Counted from the first letter of the stretch, positions 23,596 through 36,421 are shown. The stretch is DNA of 64,000 nt from AWTP1-13 sp963832445 (GCA_963832445.1 CAWHUM010000022.1:233779-297778), one strand, 5' to 3'. Notes: generated by a model from the sequence alone, not told the origin. A program made the numbers and translations.

Positions 23596-23673
23596 CTCTT
23601 TGGTGGCTGGATCTTTCGCCAGATCATCTGCCTGGAGGAACGGCCGCAAGGTCGAGCAGTCGCGAGGTCGATA

Positions 23674-23749
23674 GGGGCCATAGCTCAGTTGGGAGAGCGC
23701 CTGCTTTGCAAGCAGGAGGTCGTCGGTTCGATCCCGTCTGGCTCCACCA
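23674..23749 (+). tRNA. tRNA-Ala (TGC)
   Basis: A 76-base cloverleaf from GGGGCCATAGC to an encoded CCA, with anticodon TGC at 23707-23709 and T loop GGTTCGATCC. It follows tRNA-Ile in the 16S-23S spacer. Confidence 0.97.
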
Positions 23750-24109
23750 GACCGCGCCATGGCATCTCGAGCGAACGTTCAACGACGAAGAGTACAGGTT
23801 CCGCCGCAACCTATGCGGCGGCATTCTTGACATCGTGAAGAAGGGATACACCCGAGACGCCGGACAGATCGTCCGCGTCATCTCTGGGTATAGGTCCTCG
23901 CAGCGCAGTGCTTGCACCGCGTCGCGACGGGTCGATACCGTGAGGTCGGAGCTAGCTTAACCGCAGGCTCCAGATTGGGTTTATCTCGATGCAACTGGTC
24001 TTTCTATAGGCGGTGTTCACCGTGCCGAGAAGGAGCAGGAAAGAGGCTCGCGCCTCCAAAGCGCGCTGCACTCGTCCGGCTTTCTCAGGTGGGCATTGCT
24101 AATGAGAGC
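23750..24109 (+). other. 16S-23S spacer, tRNA-Ala to 23S
   Basis: About 360 bases of transcribed spacer. Its 3' end (GGGCATTGCTAATGAGAGCG) can pair with sequence after the 23S 3' end near 26920-26945 to form the 23S processing stem. Short open frames here are not genes. Confidence 0.7.
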
Positions 24110-26926
<2,817 letters not shown>

Positions 26927-27068
26927 GCTCTCATTAAGCAATGCTCATCATTGCGATATTCGGAAATGTTCGCGCGCCGCGCGGACCGCTCCGGACGCAT
27001 GATGGGCGGTGAGAATTCGCCTAGGGGCTCCTAGGAGCTTCAAAGACCAGTTGCGTCACCCTTTTGCC

Positions 27069-27186
27069 GACCTGGTGATTATCGCGGGGTGGCTGCACCC
27101 GATCCCATTCCGAACTCGGCCGTGAAACGCCCCAGCGCCGATGGTACTTCGTCTTAAGACGCGGGAGAGTAGGTCGTTGCCAGGTC
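27069..27186 (+). rRNA. 5S ribosomal RNA
   Basis: About 118 bases. GACCTGGTG at the start pairs with CCAGGTC at the end, and the loop contains CCCGATCCCATTCCGAACTC, the universal 5S core. No tRNA-fMet follows, unlike some related operons. Confidence 0.95.
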
Positions 27187-27250
27187 TGCCAAGGGGTGAC
27201 GCAGGAAGCTGAGAAGCAGAAAGCATCGAGATCCCTTCTTCGCGTGTTTC

Positions 27251-27286
27251 AACGCACCGGTCCGAGCAACCCTCGGCCGGTGCGTT
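27251..27286 (+). terminator. rRNA operon terminator
   Basis: Stem AACGCACCGG-t-CCGAG pairs with CTCGG-CCGGTGCGTT around a short CAACC loop and is followed by TTGCTTTTG. It stands 65 bp after 5S. Confidence 0.85.
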
Positions 27287-27386
27287 TGCTTTTGCGGCCG
27301 GCCTCGCGCGCGCTTCGACGCCCTCGCTGTGGGCGCCTCTGGCCGCTGAGTTTGCGCCTTCCCTCGACCGGGCGCAGAATTTCCCC

Positions 27387-28278
27387 ATGCCCCTGTTGTC
27401 CGCAGCGCGCGTGTGCAGGCAGCTTCCCGAAGCTGCACTGCGTGCGGCGGCCGCCGGGGCGATGCTGTGCGCAGTCCTGGGCGTGGCCGCCTTCGCACAG
27501 GAATCAATGCCATGCACAGAGCTCGAGCCTGGCCCGGCACGCACCGTCGCCCGCGTCATCGACGGCGAGACCGTGGCGCTGGACGACGGCAGCGAGCTGA
27601 GGCTGATTGGGTCGCTGGCGCCCCGCGCCCTCGATGCCGGAGTGGAGCCCGGGAAGTGGGCCGTGGAAGCGGCCGCAACCGAGGCGCTGCGCTCCCTCGT
27701 GCTCGGCAAGTCGATCGAGCTCGCCTTCACGGGCGAGCGGATCGATCGCTACGGCCGGCTGCAGGCGCATGCCTATCTGATCGAGGGGGAGCAGCGGCGC
27801 TGGGTGCAGGGGCACCTGCTGGCAGCAGGGTCTGGCCCGCAGCTACCTGATGGCCGGCAACCGCGCCTGCGCCAACGAGCTCCTGGCCGCAGAGCTTGCA
27901 GCGCGCGAGGCCCGTCGCGGCCTGTGGGCGGAGGCCACTTACTATCCCCGCGACGCCGACGATGCGGCCGATCTGTTGCGCTACCACGCCAGGTTTCAGA
28001 TCGTCGAGGGCAAGGTCGTCCGCGTGGCGCAGGTGCGAGGGCTGATCTACCTGAACTTCGGCAGCTATCGGCGGCAAGCGTTCTTCGTTTCGCTGCGGGA
28101 GCAGGATCGCGACATGTTGGGCGGCCATGCCGGCAATCCCAAGGCCCTCGAAGGCCGCATGGTGCGCGTGCGCGGCTGGATCGAGCGGCGGCGGGGCCGT
28201 CCTGCCATCGACCTGTCGGCAGCGGGACTGATCGAGGTCATCGACGCGGGTGGCGGTGCGTCTGGGCGGGACCGCTGA
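27387..28278 (+). CDS. secreted thermonuclease (SNase-like), one frameshift
   Basis: A signal peptide (about 1-36, cleavage after VAAFAQ) precedes a staphylococcal-nuclease-type domain: RTVARVIDGETVALDDGSEL, LRLIGSLAPR and ERIDRYGRLQAHAYL carry the acidic calcium and arginine catalytic positions. A C-terminal segment (VVRVAQVRGLIYLNFG, VRVRGWIERRRGRP) resembles an OB-fold or extra nuclease subdomain. The frame breaks near 27829: removing one T after GCAGCAGGG joins VQGHLLAAG to LARSYLMAGN without a gap, so the gene is probably intact in the organism (about 296 residues). It starts 100 bp after the rRNA terminator. Confidence 0.8.
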
Positions 28279-28359
28279 CGTGGGGCAGAAAAGGGCGTTG
28301 TTGATCTGAGCCCGACCTGATAGGCCACGTCTGCACACCGCTGAAGGGCATACAAGCCG

Positions 28360-29709
28360 ATGCCAGACGACAGTCGCTCCGCTCCTGACCAGCGCGCCAT
28401 CGACATTGCCAGGGTGTCTACCATCACCGCGACGGCGATTGCCGTCGCAGACATGATCGGCATCGGCGTCTTCACCAGTCTCGGCTTCCAGGTCCGCGGC
28501 ATCCCGTCCGCCTTCTCCCTCGTCATGCTGTGGGTCGTCGGCGGCATCACCGCGCTGTGCGGGGCGCTCTCTTATGCCGAGCTTGCTGCGGCGCTGCCGC
28601 GCTCCGGCGGCGAGTACAATTTCCTTTCCCGCATCTATCACCCCGCCGTCGGATTTCTGGCGGGGTGGATCTCGGCGACGGTCGGGTTCGCCGCGCCAAT
28701 CGCCGTGGCCGCGATGGCCTTTGGCGTCTACTTCGATGGGGTCTTTCCCGGCTCGCCGCCGCTGGTGCTGGGCCTTGCGCTGGTGTGGATCGTGTCATTC
28801 GTCAATCTGAGCGGCATCCAGCACAGCAGCACGTTCCAGAACGTCTCCACCGCCATCAAGGTGGTCCTCATTACCGCCTTCATCGTGGCCGGCTTTGCCT
28901 TCGGCACGCCGCAGCCCATCTCGTTCGCGCCATCCGCGCAGGACCTCACCTATATCTTCAGCGCGCCGTTCGCGATCAGCCTCGTCTTCGTCATGTACTC
29001 CTATTCGGGCTGGAACGCCGCCACCTACATCATCAACGAGGTGCGCGATCCGGCGCGCAGCCTGCCGCGCTCGCTGTTCGTCGCCACCCTCGTCGTGATG
29101 GTGCTCTACGTGGCCTTGAACGCCGTGTTTCTGTACACGACGCCGATGGAGAAGATGGCCGGCCAGATCAACGTCGCGCAGATCGTGGGCCGGGAAATCT
29201 TCGGCGAGGCCGGCGGCCGGGTCGTGGCCGCGCTGATCTGCATCGGCCTCGTCTCGGCGGTCAGCGCCATGGTGTGGATCGGGCCGCGCGTGACCATGGT
29301 GATAGGCGAGGACATGCCCGCGCTCCGCTTTTTCGCCCGCACCACGCAATCCGGCGTGCCGGCGACGGCCATTCTCTTTCAGCTCGCCATCGTCACGCTG
29401 CTGCTGCTTACCCAAAGCTTCGAGGCGGTCATCGACTATATCCAGTTCAGCCTCACCTTCTGCACCTTCCTGGCCGTGCTCGGCGTCATTGTGCTCAGGT
29501 ACACGCAGCCCGGCCTGACGCGTCCCTACCGGGTGTGGGCCTATCCGCTGACGCCCATCGTCTTCCTCTTGGTCACCGGGTTCATGATGTACTACCTGGC
29601 CACGCAGCGGCCGATGCAGTCGCTGGCCAGCGTCGTCACCCTGCTCGCCGGGCTGGTGGTGTTTGCGCTCTCGCGCCGGCCAATGCCGGCGCCTGCTGAG
29701 CGGGCCTGA
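28360..29709 (+). CDS. APC family amino-acid permease
   Basis: A 449-residue protein with about 12 membrane segments. Segment 1 carries the APC consensus AVADMIGIGVFTSLGFQ; the segment 2-3 region has GALSYAELAAALPRSGGEYNFLS, which bounds the substrate pocket. YSYSGWNAATYIINEVRDP is the conserved intracellular loop. Likely a proton-coupled importer or exchanger for amino acids; the substrate is not readable. Convergent with the exported methyltransferase. Confidence 0.93.
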   Translation: MPDDSRSAPDQRAIDIARVSTITATAIAVADMIGIGVFTSLGFQVRGIPSAFSLVMLWVVGGITALCGALSYAELAAALPRSGGEYNFLSRIYHPAVGFLAGWISATVGFAAPIAVAAMAFGVYFDGVFPGSPPLVLGLALVWIVSFVNLSGIQHSSTFQNVSTAIKVVLITAFIVAGFAFGTPQPISFAPSAQDLTYIFSAPFAISLVFVMYSYSGWNAATYIINEVRDPARSLPRSLFVATLVVMVLYVALNAVFLYTTPMEKMAGQINVAQIVGREIFGEAGGRVVAALICIGLVSAVSAMVWIGPRVTMVIGEDMPALRFFARTTQSGVPATAILFQLAIVTLLLLTQSFEAVIDYIQFSLTFCTFLAVLGVIVLRYTQPGLTRPYRVWAYPLTPIVFLLVTGFMMYYLATQRPMQSLASVVTLLAGLVVFALSRRPMPAPAERA

Positions 29710-29748
29710 AGCAACGATCCGGTCGGTTTGCGCGCCAAGAGCGCGCGC

Positions 29749-30582
29749 CTACAGAACGCGTTCTGCGCGCCAGCTTCTCGCCGTGCTCCCAGAGCTCTGC
29801 GGCACCGCTTCCATGCGGTCGCCGTACACACGGCCCTGATATTTGCTGCCGTTGGCGAGCGTGAATGAAATGTCCGCGCCGGTCAGCCGGCCCTGCGTCA
29901 CCTCGACCGCCTTGCCGGCGATTTGCGCTGTGCCCTTGAGGTATTGGTAGTTCTGCTCCAGCGTCAGCCCGAAGCTTTCCGACCCGTCCTGGACGAGCCA
30001 GCGGCCTGCCACCTTGGCAGGCACGATCCACAGGAAGACCTGCCTGAAGCCAACCTCGGCGTGGTTGTCGGGCTCCCAGTCCCCCATGTCGAAGGCGTGC
30101 GACACCACGCGCGTGCCGGGCTTCAGCTCTTCCAGCACCCGCGGCCGCAGGTCCAGGTTCACCTGCCGCAAAAGGTACATGGTGAGAACCGTCGCCTCGG
30201 CGATGCGCGTCTCGAACAGGTTCTGGCGGCGGAAGGTGGCCTTGTCCTCCACGCCGGCCCCACGCGCGTTGAGTTGCGCTTCCTCGATCCGCTGCGGGTC
30301 GATGTCGACGCCGAAAGCGCGCGCGCCTCGCTTCGCAGCTGCAATGGCGATGCGGCCGTCGCCGGAGCCCAGATCGATCACGAAGTCGCCCGGCTTGACG
30401 TTGGCCATGTCCAGCATGCGCTCGACCACCTCGGGCGGCGTCGGCACATACGGCACGTCCAATGCCGGCGTTTCGGCGCGCTGCGCGAGGGCGCTGGCCG
30501 AGATGGTGATGAAAGCCGCTGTCGTCAGCGCGATCGTGGCGAGCCGCGCCCTGCCGAGGGTGCGGTCCATCTCGAACAACAT
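29749..30582 (-). CDS. exported class I SAM-dependent methyltransferase
   Basis: A 277-residue protein with an N-terminal signal peptide (about 1-33, ALTTAAFITISASALAQ) and a methyltransferase domain: PPEVVERMLDMANVKPGD, SAM motif VIDLGSGDGRIAIAAAK and GVDIDPQRIEEAQLNA. The C-terminal third (about 165-277) is a beta-rich extension (YQYLKGTAQIAGKAVEV, GRLTGADISFTLANGSKYQG). SAM is cytosolic, so a periplasmic methyltransferase fold is odd; it may be membrane-anchored by an uncleaved segment. ATG 30582 is the first in a sensible context; 30570 is also possible. It follows carD on the same strand beyond a terminator. Confidence 0.8.
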   Translation of the reverse strand: MLFEMDRTLGRARLATIALTTAAFITISASALAQRAETPALDVPYVPTPPEVVERMLDMANVKPGDFVIDLGSGDGRIAIAAAKRGARAFGVDIDPQRIEEAQLNARGAGVEDKATFRRQNLFETRIAEATVLTMYLLRQVNLDLRPRVLEELKPGTRVVSHAFDMGDWEPDNHAEVGFRQVFLWIVPAKVAGRWLVQDGSESFGLTLEQNYQYLKGTAQIAGKAVEVTQGRLTGADISFTLANGSKYQGRVYGDRMEAVPQSSGSTARSWRAERVL

Positions 30583-30677
30583 GCGCGTACGTCCCGTGGC
30601 TGTTGGCGCGGCTACGGTAGCCATTGCGGCCGGAGTCGTCGAGTCCGGGGCCTCGGCAGCCCATCCGGCTAAAGAGA

Positions 30678-30704
30678 ACCGCCCGACCCAAGGGGCCGGG
30701 CGGT
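30678..30704 (-). terminator. carD terminator
   Basis: Stem ACCGCCCG/CGGGCGGT with an inner CCC/GGG run; on the minus strand it is followed by TCTCTTTA. It sits 27 bp after the carD stop. Confidence 0.75.
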
Positions 30705-30730
30705 CCAATGTCCAGACACCGGAAGCCGCC

Positions 30731-31741
30731 TCAGGCGGCCTTGATTTCAGCTTCCTCTGCAGCCAGGCGGCGGCCCTTGGCGCTCTTTGACAGCACCTCG
30801 GTGATCCGCTGCACCGCGCCGCGCTCGTCGAGTTTCTCCACCGCCGCGATCTCGCGCGCCATGCGGTCGAGCGCGGCCTCGTAGAGCTGGCGCTCGGAGT
30901 AGGACTGCTCAGGCTGGCTCTCCGAGCGGTAGAGGTCGCGCACAACCTCGGCGATGGCGATGAGATCGCCCGAGTTGATCTTCGCCTCGTACTCCTGTGC
31001 GCGCCGGCTCCACATCGTACGCTTGATGCGCGCGCGGCCTTTCAGGGTTTCCATCGCCTTCTTGACGATGTTCTCGTCGGCCAGCTTGCGCATGCCCACG
31101 CTCGCCGACTTTCCGGTCGGCACGCGCAAGGTCATCTTGTCCTTGTCGAAGGTGATGACGAACAGCTCCAGCGAGATGCCGGCGATCTCCTGTTCCTCGA
31201 TCGCAACGATACGCCCCACGCCGTGGGCCGGATAGACGATCCACTCGCTTGTCTTGAAGCCGTGGCGCTGGTGTACGGGCTTCTTGACGATTGGGGCAAC
31301 GGCTGCCGGCGCAGCGGGCTTGCCGATGACCAGCTTCCCGGATGGAGCGGCCATGATCTTCTGGCCCGCCAGCTTGCCGACCGCGGCCGGCATCGTCCTG
31401 ACGGCGGAAGCACCACCGGGGCGCGCGTTCGCAAGCATCGCCGGCCTGATGGCTTCCTTCGGAATTGCCACCCGTGCCGGGGCCCCGCCAGCCTTGGCGA
31501 CCGGCCTGGCAGCATGGGGTGCCTTGCCCTGCACCTTCACGGGGGCGGTCTTGGCGGCTACCACCCTCTTCTCCGCCTTCAGGGGCATGGCCTTGGCAGA
31601 ACCCTTGACCACGGCCTTTGGAGGCGGGCTCTTGGGCTTCGTGCCCTTGACAGCCGAAACGGCCCGCACGGCCTTGCGTGCAGGCTTCTTCGCCACTGCC
31701 TTCTTGCCCCCTCTCTTGGTCGAGGTCGCTGTCTGTGTCAT
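30731..31741 (-). CDS. CarD family transcriptional regulator with long basic N-terminal tail
   Basis: A 336-residue protein. Residues from about 165 on form a CarD/CdnL domain: EWIVYPAHGVGRIVAIEEQE (RNA polymerase beta-binding Tudor-like part), KMTLRVPTGKSASVGMRKL, and a helical DNA-contacting part (RRAQEYEAKINSGDLIAIAE, EQSYSERQLYEAALDRM). CarD stabilises open promoter complexes, notably at rRNA promoters. Residues 1-160 are a Lys/Ala/Pro/Val-rich low-complexity tail resembling histone H1 tails (KRGGKKAVAKKPARKAVRA), which makes the protein nearly twice the usual alphaproteobacterial length. The initiating ATG at 31741 opens directly into MTQTATSTKRGGKK. Confidence 0.93.
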   Translation of the reverse strand: MTQTATSTKRGGKKAVAKKPARKAVRAVSAVKGTKPKSPPPKAVVKGSAKAMPLKAEKRVVAAKTAPVKVQGKAPHAARPVAKAGGAPARVAIPKEAIRPAMLANARPGGASAVRTMPAAVGKLAGQKIMAAPSGKLVIGKPAAPAAVAPIVKKPVHQRHGFKTSEWIVYPAHGVGRIVAIEEQEIAGISLELFVITFDKDKMTLRVPTGKSASVGMRKLADENIVKKAMETLKGRARIKRTMWSRRAQEYEAKINSGDLIAIAEVVRDLYRSESQPEQSYSERQLYEAALDRMAREIAAVEKLDERGAVQRITEVLSKSAKGRRLAAEEAEIKAA

Positions 31742-32197
31742 CTGGATCTCACTCTACTCCGAGCTGCGCAGTTCAAATATGCAACCTTAGATATGCTACG
31801 TCTCACCGTCCCGAGCGCAGTTGCACGCGGCTCCCGACCTTGTCGTAGCCCACATACATGCGCCTCACAGCCCCCGCGGCCCCTAGCCACCGACTGCTTC
31901 CGCTATGGTTGGCTGCCCAAAACCTGCACCTGGACACCCATATCGCTGCCATTCGGGCGTCCGAGTCTCTCGCCGTGCAGAAGGGGGATCGCCCCAGTTT
32001 CGCACACCTGTTCTAGATATGTTCGAACCTTCACCTGCAAAAGTACCATAACACAAATTTCACCGATCTTGAAGCGGTTGACGCCCCTTTCTTCCTAACG
32101 GATCTCACGAAACCATTAAATTCCCGGCCTGATAGATGGCGCTGAATTGTGCAATCGGAGCGTGTCGAATTTCGAATGGGCTTCGCGGGTAAGCCCG
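31742..32197. other. intergenic region carD-fdxA
   Basis: About 455 relatively AT-rich bases with no supported gene on either strand. It must contain the carD promoter (minus strand), but I cannot single out -35/-10 elements. A short hairpin GGGCTT/AAGCCC at 32178-32196, just after the fdxA stop, may end fdxA transcription. Confidence 0.4.
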
Positions 32198-32537
32198 TCA
32201 GTCTCCCGAACCCGGCTTATCGGAGAAGTATTTGTCGAATTTGCCTTTTTCCTCGCGATAGTTGTCAGCGTCGGGCGGGAGCTTCTTTCTTGGACGTAAT
32301 ATTCGGCCAAGACTCCGAGTATTGGCGATTGAGCTCGAGCCACTTCTCAAGACCCGGCTCGGTGTCCGGCTTGATCGCATCGACGGGGCACTCGGGCTCG
32401 CACACACCGCAATCGATGCACTCGTCGGGGTGAATGACGAGCATGTTCTCGCCTTCATAGAAACAATCGACCGGACATACCTCGACGCAATCCGTGAATT
32501 TGCACTTTATGCAGTTTTCGTTGACGATGTAGGTCAT
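32198..32537 (-). CDS. fdxA: ferredoxin FdxA (7Fe type), C-terminal frameshift
   Basis: MTYIVNENCIKCKFTDCVEV starts a 112-residue seven-iron ferredoxin. Cluster ligands lie in CIKCKFTDCVEVCPVDC and CIDCGVCEPECPVDA. The frame as given stops at 32265 after KKEAPARR. The expected C-terminus (PPDADNYREEKGKFDKYF) continues in the next frame to the TGA at 32198, and one C too many in GCTCCCGCCC accounts for the break, so a homopolymer error is likely. It acts as a low-potential electron carrier. Order helicase-S4-fdxA-carD is typical of the order. Confidence 0.92.
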
Positions 32538-32652
32538 TGCCGTTCCGGAACTACGGTCGCACCGCGAGAGCCTGGGTAATCGATGGGGTGACCATCTGTT
32601 GCCACAGATGGGGAAGCGCTCGCAAGATGGAAGTGCGGGCGTAGGTCGCGCA

Positions 32653-33042
32653 TCACTGCTCCTTGAGCCGGTGGATCATACGCCTGTCGCGCTTGGACGG
32701 GTGCACACTTTGCCCGTGTTCGGCGGGGCGTGTCTCGTCCGTACTGCGCGGCCCGACGGTCTCGTATAGCTGCCGTGCTTCCTCGGGCGGACCACGCCGG
32801 CAGCCGGTCGCCAGCACCCTCAGAATCTGCACGCGGCCGCGCAGGGCGATGGTCAGCACATCGCCGGGGCGTACCGTCTGGCTGGGCTTCACTGCGCGTG
32901 CGCGGTTGACCCGCACCTTGCCCTCACTGACGAGTTGCGCCGCCAGGGTCCGCGATTTCAGCATCCGCGAGAACCAGAGCCACTTGTCGAGCCGTTGCTC
33001 CGACGCTCCGGAACCGGACTGCCGATCGCCAGCGCTGGCCAT
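32653..33042 (-). CDS. S4 domain RNA-binding protein (Hsp15-like)
   Basis: A 129-residue basic protein with an S4 fold at residues 16-80: QRLDKWLWFSRMLKSRTLAA, LVSEGKVRVNRARAVKPSQ, VRPGDVLTIALRGRVQILRV. A basic tail follows (RPAEHGQSVHPSKRDRRMIH). Hsp15 proteins bind stalled 50S subunits carrying peptidyl-tRNA. It lies 84 bp downstream of the helicase gene in the same direction. Confidence 0.9.
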   Translation of the reverse strand: MASAGDRQSGSGASEQRLDKWLWFSRMLKSRTLAAQLVSEGKVRVNRARAVKPSQTVRPGDVLTIALRGRVQILRVLATGCRRGPPEEARQLYETVGPRSTDETRPAEHGQSVHPSKRDRRMIHRLKEQ

Positions 33043-33126
33043 GGCTAGCGCCTAGTGTCCTTCAGGTCGGGAAGTCCGCTCACGAACCTGGCCTCACGCG
33101 CTGTGGCGGACTTCTCGATCATCACA

Positions 33127-36100
33127 CTAGTCCCCGCTCGGCTTTTCCATTGTCAGCTTGAGGGCATAGAGAGCGGCAAACGGCGAGTCGGGGTCCACCC
33201 CGGCCTTCGCGGGAGGGGCAGCCGACTGCATGAATGGCCGCGGCGTTCGCTCCGGCCTGACGCTGGCCCGGACCTTCGCGGCGCCGCTCCTGCCGGTCGC
33301 GCCGGCCTCGCTGCGGCTTGGCGTGTTTAGGCCGGTCCTCGGCAGGCTTGGCGTGTTTGGCCCGGTCCTCGGCAGGCTTCTGGCGTGCGAAGTTGTCGCG
33401 TGGCCGGGGTTCGCGGCGGCCCTGCCGGCGCGGCCGCCAAATCTCGTCCCATTCCGCCTCGGCGGCCTGCTGGCTCGCCGCCGGCGCCGGCGCGGCAACC
33501 GCAATGTCGACGCCATTGGTGGCAGCAACGGCAGGGAGTGACTGGTCCGCAGGCGCTCCCGCGTGCTCCGGCGCCGGAGCTTCAGGTGCTGCAGCCTCCT
33601 GTGCCGGAGCCTCCGGTGCCGGAGCCTCCGGTGCCGCAGCCTCCGGTGCCGCAGCCTCCGGTGCCGCAGCCTCCGGTGCCGCAGCCTCAGGTGCCGCAGC
33701 CTCAGCTATCGCAGCGACGCTGCCCTCCGCCGCCGTTGGAACAGGTAGCCGCCTCGGCCGGTTTGGCTGCAGCTGGCCTGCGAACGCGATCGAGGCGGAA
33801 CCCCAGGGCCTGCAGCACATTGCCGAGCTCGCCGGCCGAGCAGCCCAGGATTGACATCATCTCGGGCGTGGGCTTGAAGCCGCCGTCGCCGGTGGCGCCC
33901 TTGGGCGGCGGACTAGGGTTGGCACTGTCCGGCCGCCACGCCACCAGCGGCCGTATCTGATCGGCCAGCCTCTCCAGCATGTCGATGCGCACTGCCCGGG
34001 GTCCGCACACATGAAAACCGGCCGCGCGATAGAAGGCTTCCGGCACCGCCTTGTCGACCGGCAGAGAGGTGAGACCGGGGCGCGGAGGCTCCGGCAGCGC
34101 CTCGAGGTCGAGGCCGTGCGCGGCGTTCTGCTTGAGGGCCCACAGCGTCAGCGCCAGCTCGGCCGATGCGGGCTTCAACAGCGCCGGGAAGTAGACGTTG
34201 AAGGCGCCGAAGCGTACGCCGTAGTTGCGCAGCTGACCGCGGGCTGGCTGGTCGAGGGCGCGGATTTCCTCGGCGGCGACCTCGCGGCGCAGGGTGCCGA
34301 AGCTCTCGCCGAGGCGGAAAGCGATCCCGCGCGCCAACCCCGAGATGTCCTTGCCGGCCGCGATCTCGACCAGCGGCTTCAGCCGCTCGCCGATCAGCTC
34401 GGCAAGCCACGCCGTCAACCGCTCCTGCACCTTTTCCTTGTCGCTCGCGCTCAGATGCTCGTCGGCGGTGACGGTGATCTGGGGCTTGAGCGGATCATCG
34501 CCGGCCTGCACGCGGCCGATCTCGCTGTCGCGCCACATGATCTGGCCGCGGCGGGTGAGCTTGAAGGCGTCGGTCTTGGCCGCGGCCACGCGGCGGGCCC
34601 GCATGGCAAGCTCGCCCGCCAGCACTTGCGCCGCCGCATTGCGGGCGGCCTTGCCGTGGATGCCCTCGGCCTGCTGGTCGGGGAAGAACCTGAACCCTTG
34701 CAAACGGCCAACGTAGTGCTTCTCAACGTGCACCGCGCCGTCCTCGGCGATCTCGGCGAACAGCTCGTCCTTCTCCTTGAGCCCGCGCATGAGCGCGCTC
34801 GTGCGCCGATCGATGAAGCGCTGCGTGAGCCGCTCGTGCAGGGCGTCCGACAGACTGTCCTCGATCGCGCGCGTGCGCTCCTGCCAATGCTCGGGGTCGG
34901 CCAGCCAATCGGCGCGGTTCGACACGAAGGTCCAGGTGCGGATGTGGGCGATGCGGGTGGACAGCGTGTCGATGTCGCCGTCGGTCCGGTCGGCAAACGC
35001 CACCTGCTTGGCGAACCAGTCGACCGGGATGCGCGCTTCGGGTCCCAAGATGAACTTGTACAGCGTGGCGACGAGCTCGGCGTGGTCCTGGTTGGAGATC
35101 TTGCGATAGTCCGGAACCTGACACACGTCCCACAGCCGGCTCACCGCATCGCGTGAGGTGGCGAGCGCCGTCACCTCGTGATCGTGGCTCACGGCCTCGA
35201 GTGCGATGGTGTCGTCGGCCATGCGCGCGCGCGTCAGGCGCATCTCGCGCGGGGCCTCGCGCAGGCTGTCGCGCAGCCGATCGAGCGAGCCGAAGTCGAG
35301 TTCGCGCGTGCGCCACTGCAGCGCCTTTACGCTGTCGAAGGTGTGCGTCTCCAACCGCTCGATGATGTCGGCGGAGAAGGGCTGCACGCCGCCGGTCACT
35401 CCGAAGGTGCCGTCGTTCATGTGGCGGCCGGCACGGCCGGCGATCTGCGCCAGCTCGGCCGGCGTCAGGTCGCGATGTACCTGGCCGTCGAACTTGCGCG
35501 CGCCCGCGAAGGCCACGTGCTCGACCTCGAGGTTCAGCCCCATGCCGATCGCGTCGGTGGCGACCAGGAAGTCGACGTCGCCCGACTGATAGAGCGCGAC
35601 CTGCGCGTTGCGGGTGCGCGGGCTCAGCGCGCCCAGCACCACCGCCGCGCCGCCCCGCTGGCGGCGCATCAGCTCGGCGATGGCGTAGACCTCGGCCGCC
35701 GAGAACGCGACGATGGCGGTGCGCGACGGCAGGCGCGTGATCTTCTTCTCGCCCGCGTACGTGAGCTTCGACAGTCGCGGCCGGGAAACGAAATTGGCGC
35801 CGGGGATCAGGTCGGCGATCGTCTCGCGCATGGTCTGGGCGCCGAGCAGCAGCGTCTCGTGGCGCCCGCGCACGTGCAGCAGCCGATCCGTGAAGACGTG
35901 GCCGCGCTCGGGGTCGGCGGCGAGTTGCACTTCGTCGATGGCCAGGAAATCGACGTCGGCCTCGCGCGGCATCGCCTCGACCGTGCACACGTAGTAGCGC
36001 GCCCGCTCCGGCTTGATCTTCTCTTCGCCCGTGATCAGGGCAACCGCATCGGCGCCGACCCGCGCAACGATCTTGTCGTACACCTCCCGCGCCAGCAGGC

Positions 36101-36231
36101 GCAGCGGCAGGCCGATGAGCCCCGACTGGTGGCCCAGCATGCGCTCGATCGCGAGATGGGTCTTGCCCGTGTTGGTCGGGCCCGAGCACGGCCGTCACGT
36201 TGCGAATGCGGCGTTCGAAATCCCAACTCAT
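33127..36231 (-). CDS. Suv3-like DEAD/DEAH-box RNA helicase, three frameshifts
   Basis: A protein of roughly 1030 residues. It begins MSWDFERRIRNVTAVLGP; the frame breaks inside the Walker A motif near 36183, where one extra C hides PTNTGKTHLAIERM. The main frame then shows FLAIDEVQLAADPERGHVFT (DExH-like box), QIAGRAGRHMNDGTFG (motif VI) and a long C-terminal region that matches the alphaproteobacterial helicase family. Two further breaks (near 33760 and between 33300 and 33240) lead into a PEAAA tandem-repeat linker, a basic RRDRQERRREG stretch and the conserved end DPDSPFAALYALK. The first break, in a homopolymer of an ATP-binding motif, argues for sequencing error. Likely role: RNA unwinding in decay or ribosome maintenance. 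Confidence 0.85.
33571..33705. repeat. nine 15-bp tandem repeats inside the helicase gene
   Basis: Nine 15-base units with consensus GTGCCGCAGCCTCCG on the plus strand run without gaps; the outer units diverge. On the minus (coding) strand they encode a five-residue Ala/Pro/Glu repeat. The length is a multiple of three, so copy-number change keeps frame. It is a coding minisatellite and not a CRISPR array. Confidence 0.9.
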
Positions 36232-36421
36232 TGGGACAACTCTCTTCGCGTCATCGTCGAGGCTGAGGCATTGCAGAGAGATGCGACAATATCAAGAGCC
36301 AATGCGCCTGCTGGAGCGGTAGCTCTGTCACCCTTTCGCATCGGTGCTCAAGCGCGGTTTGACGCCACGCAAACATTCGGCGGCCGCACGGAATGCAAGT
36401 CTTGCGCGCGCAATACTCGGC
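36232..36421. other. intergenic region helicase-DUF3108
   Basis: 190 bp between the helicase start and the end of the DUF3108 gene, both on the minus strand. No gene, tRNA or terminator can be supported; it should contain the helicase promoter. Confidence 0.35.

Noticed and set aside
27187..27250. tRNA-fMet after 5S, as in some related rRNA operons
   Set aside because: No cloverleaf is present between 5S and the terminator.
33571..33705. Possible CRISPR array
   Set aside because: Units are 15 bp, directly adjacent, in frame, without spacers; they encode an Ala/Pro/Glu linker.
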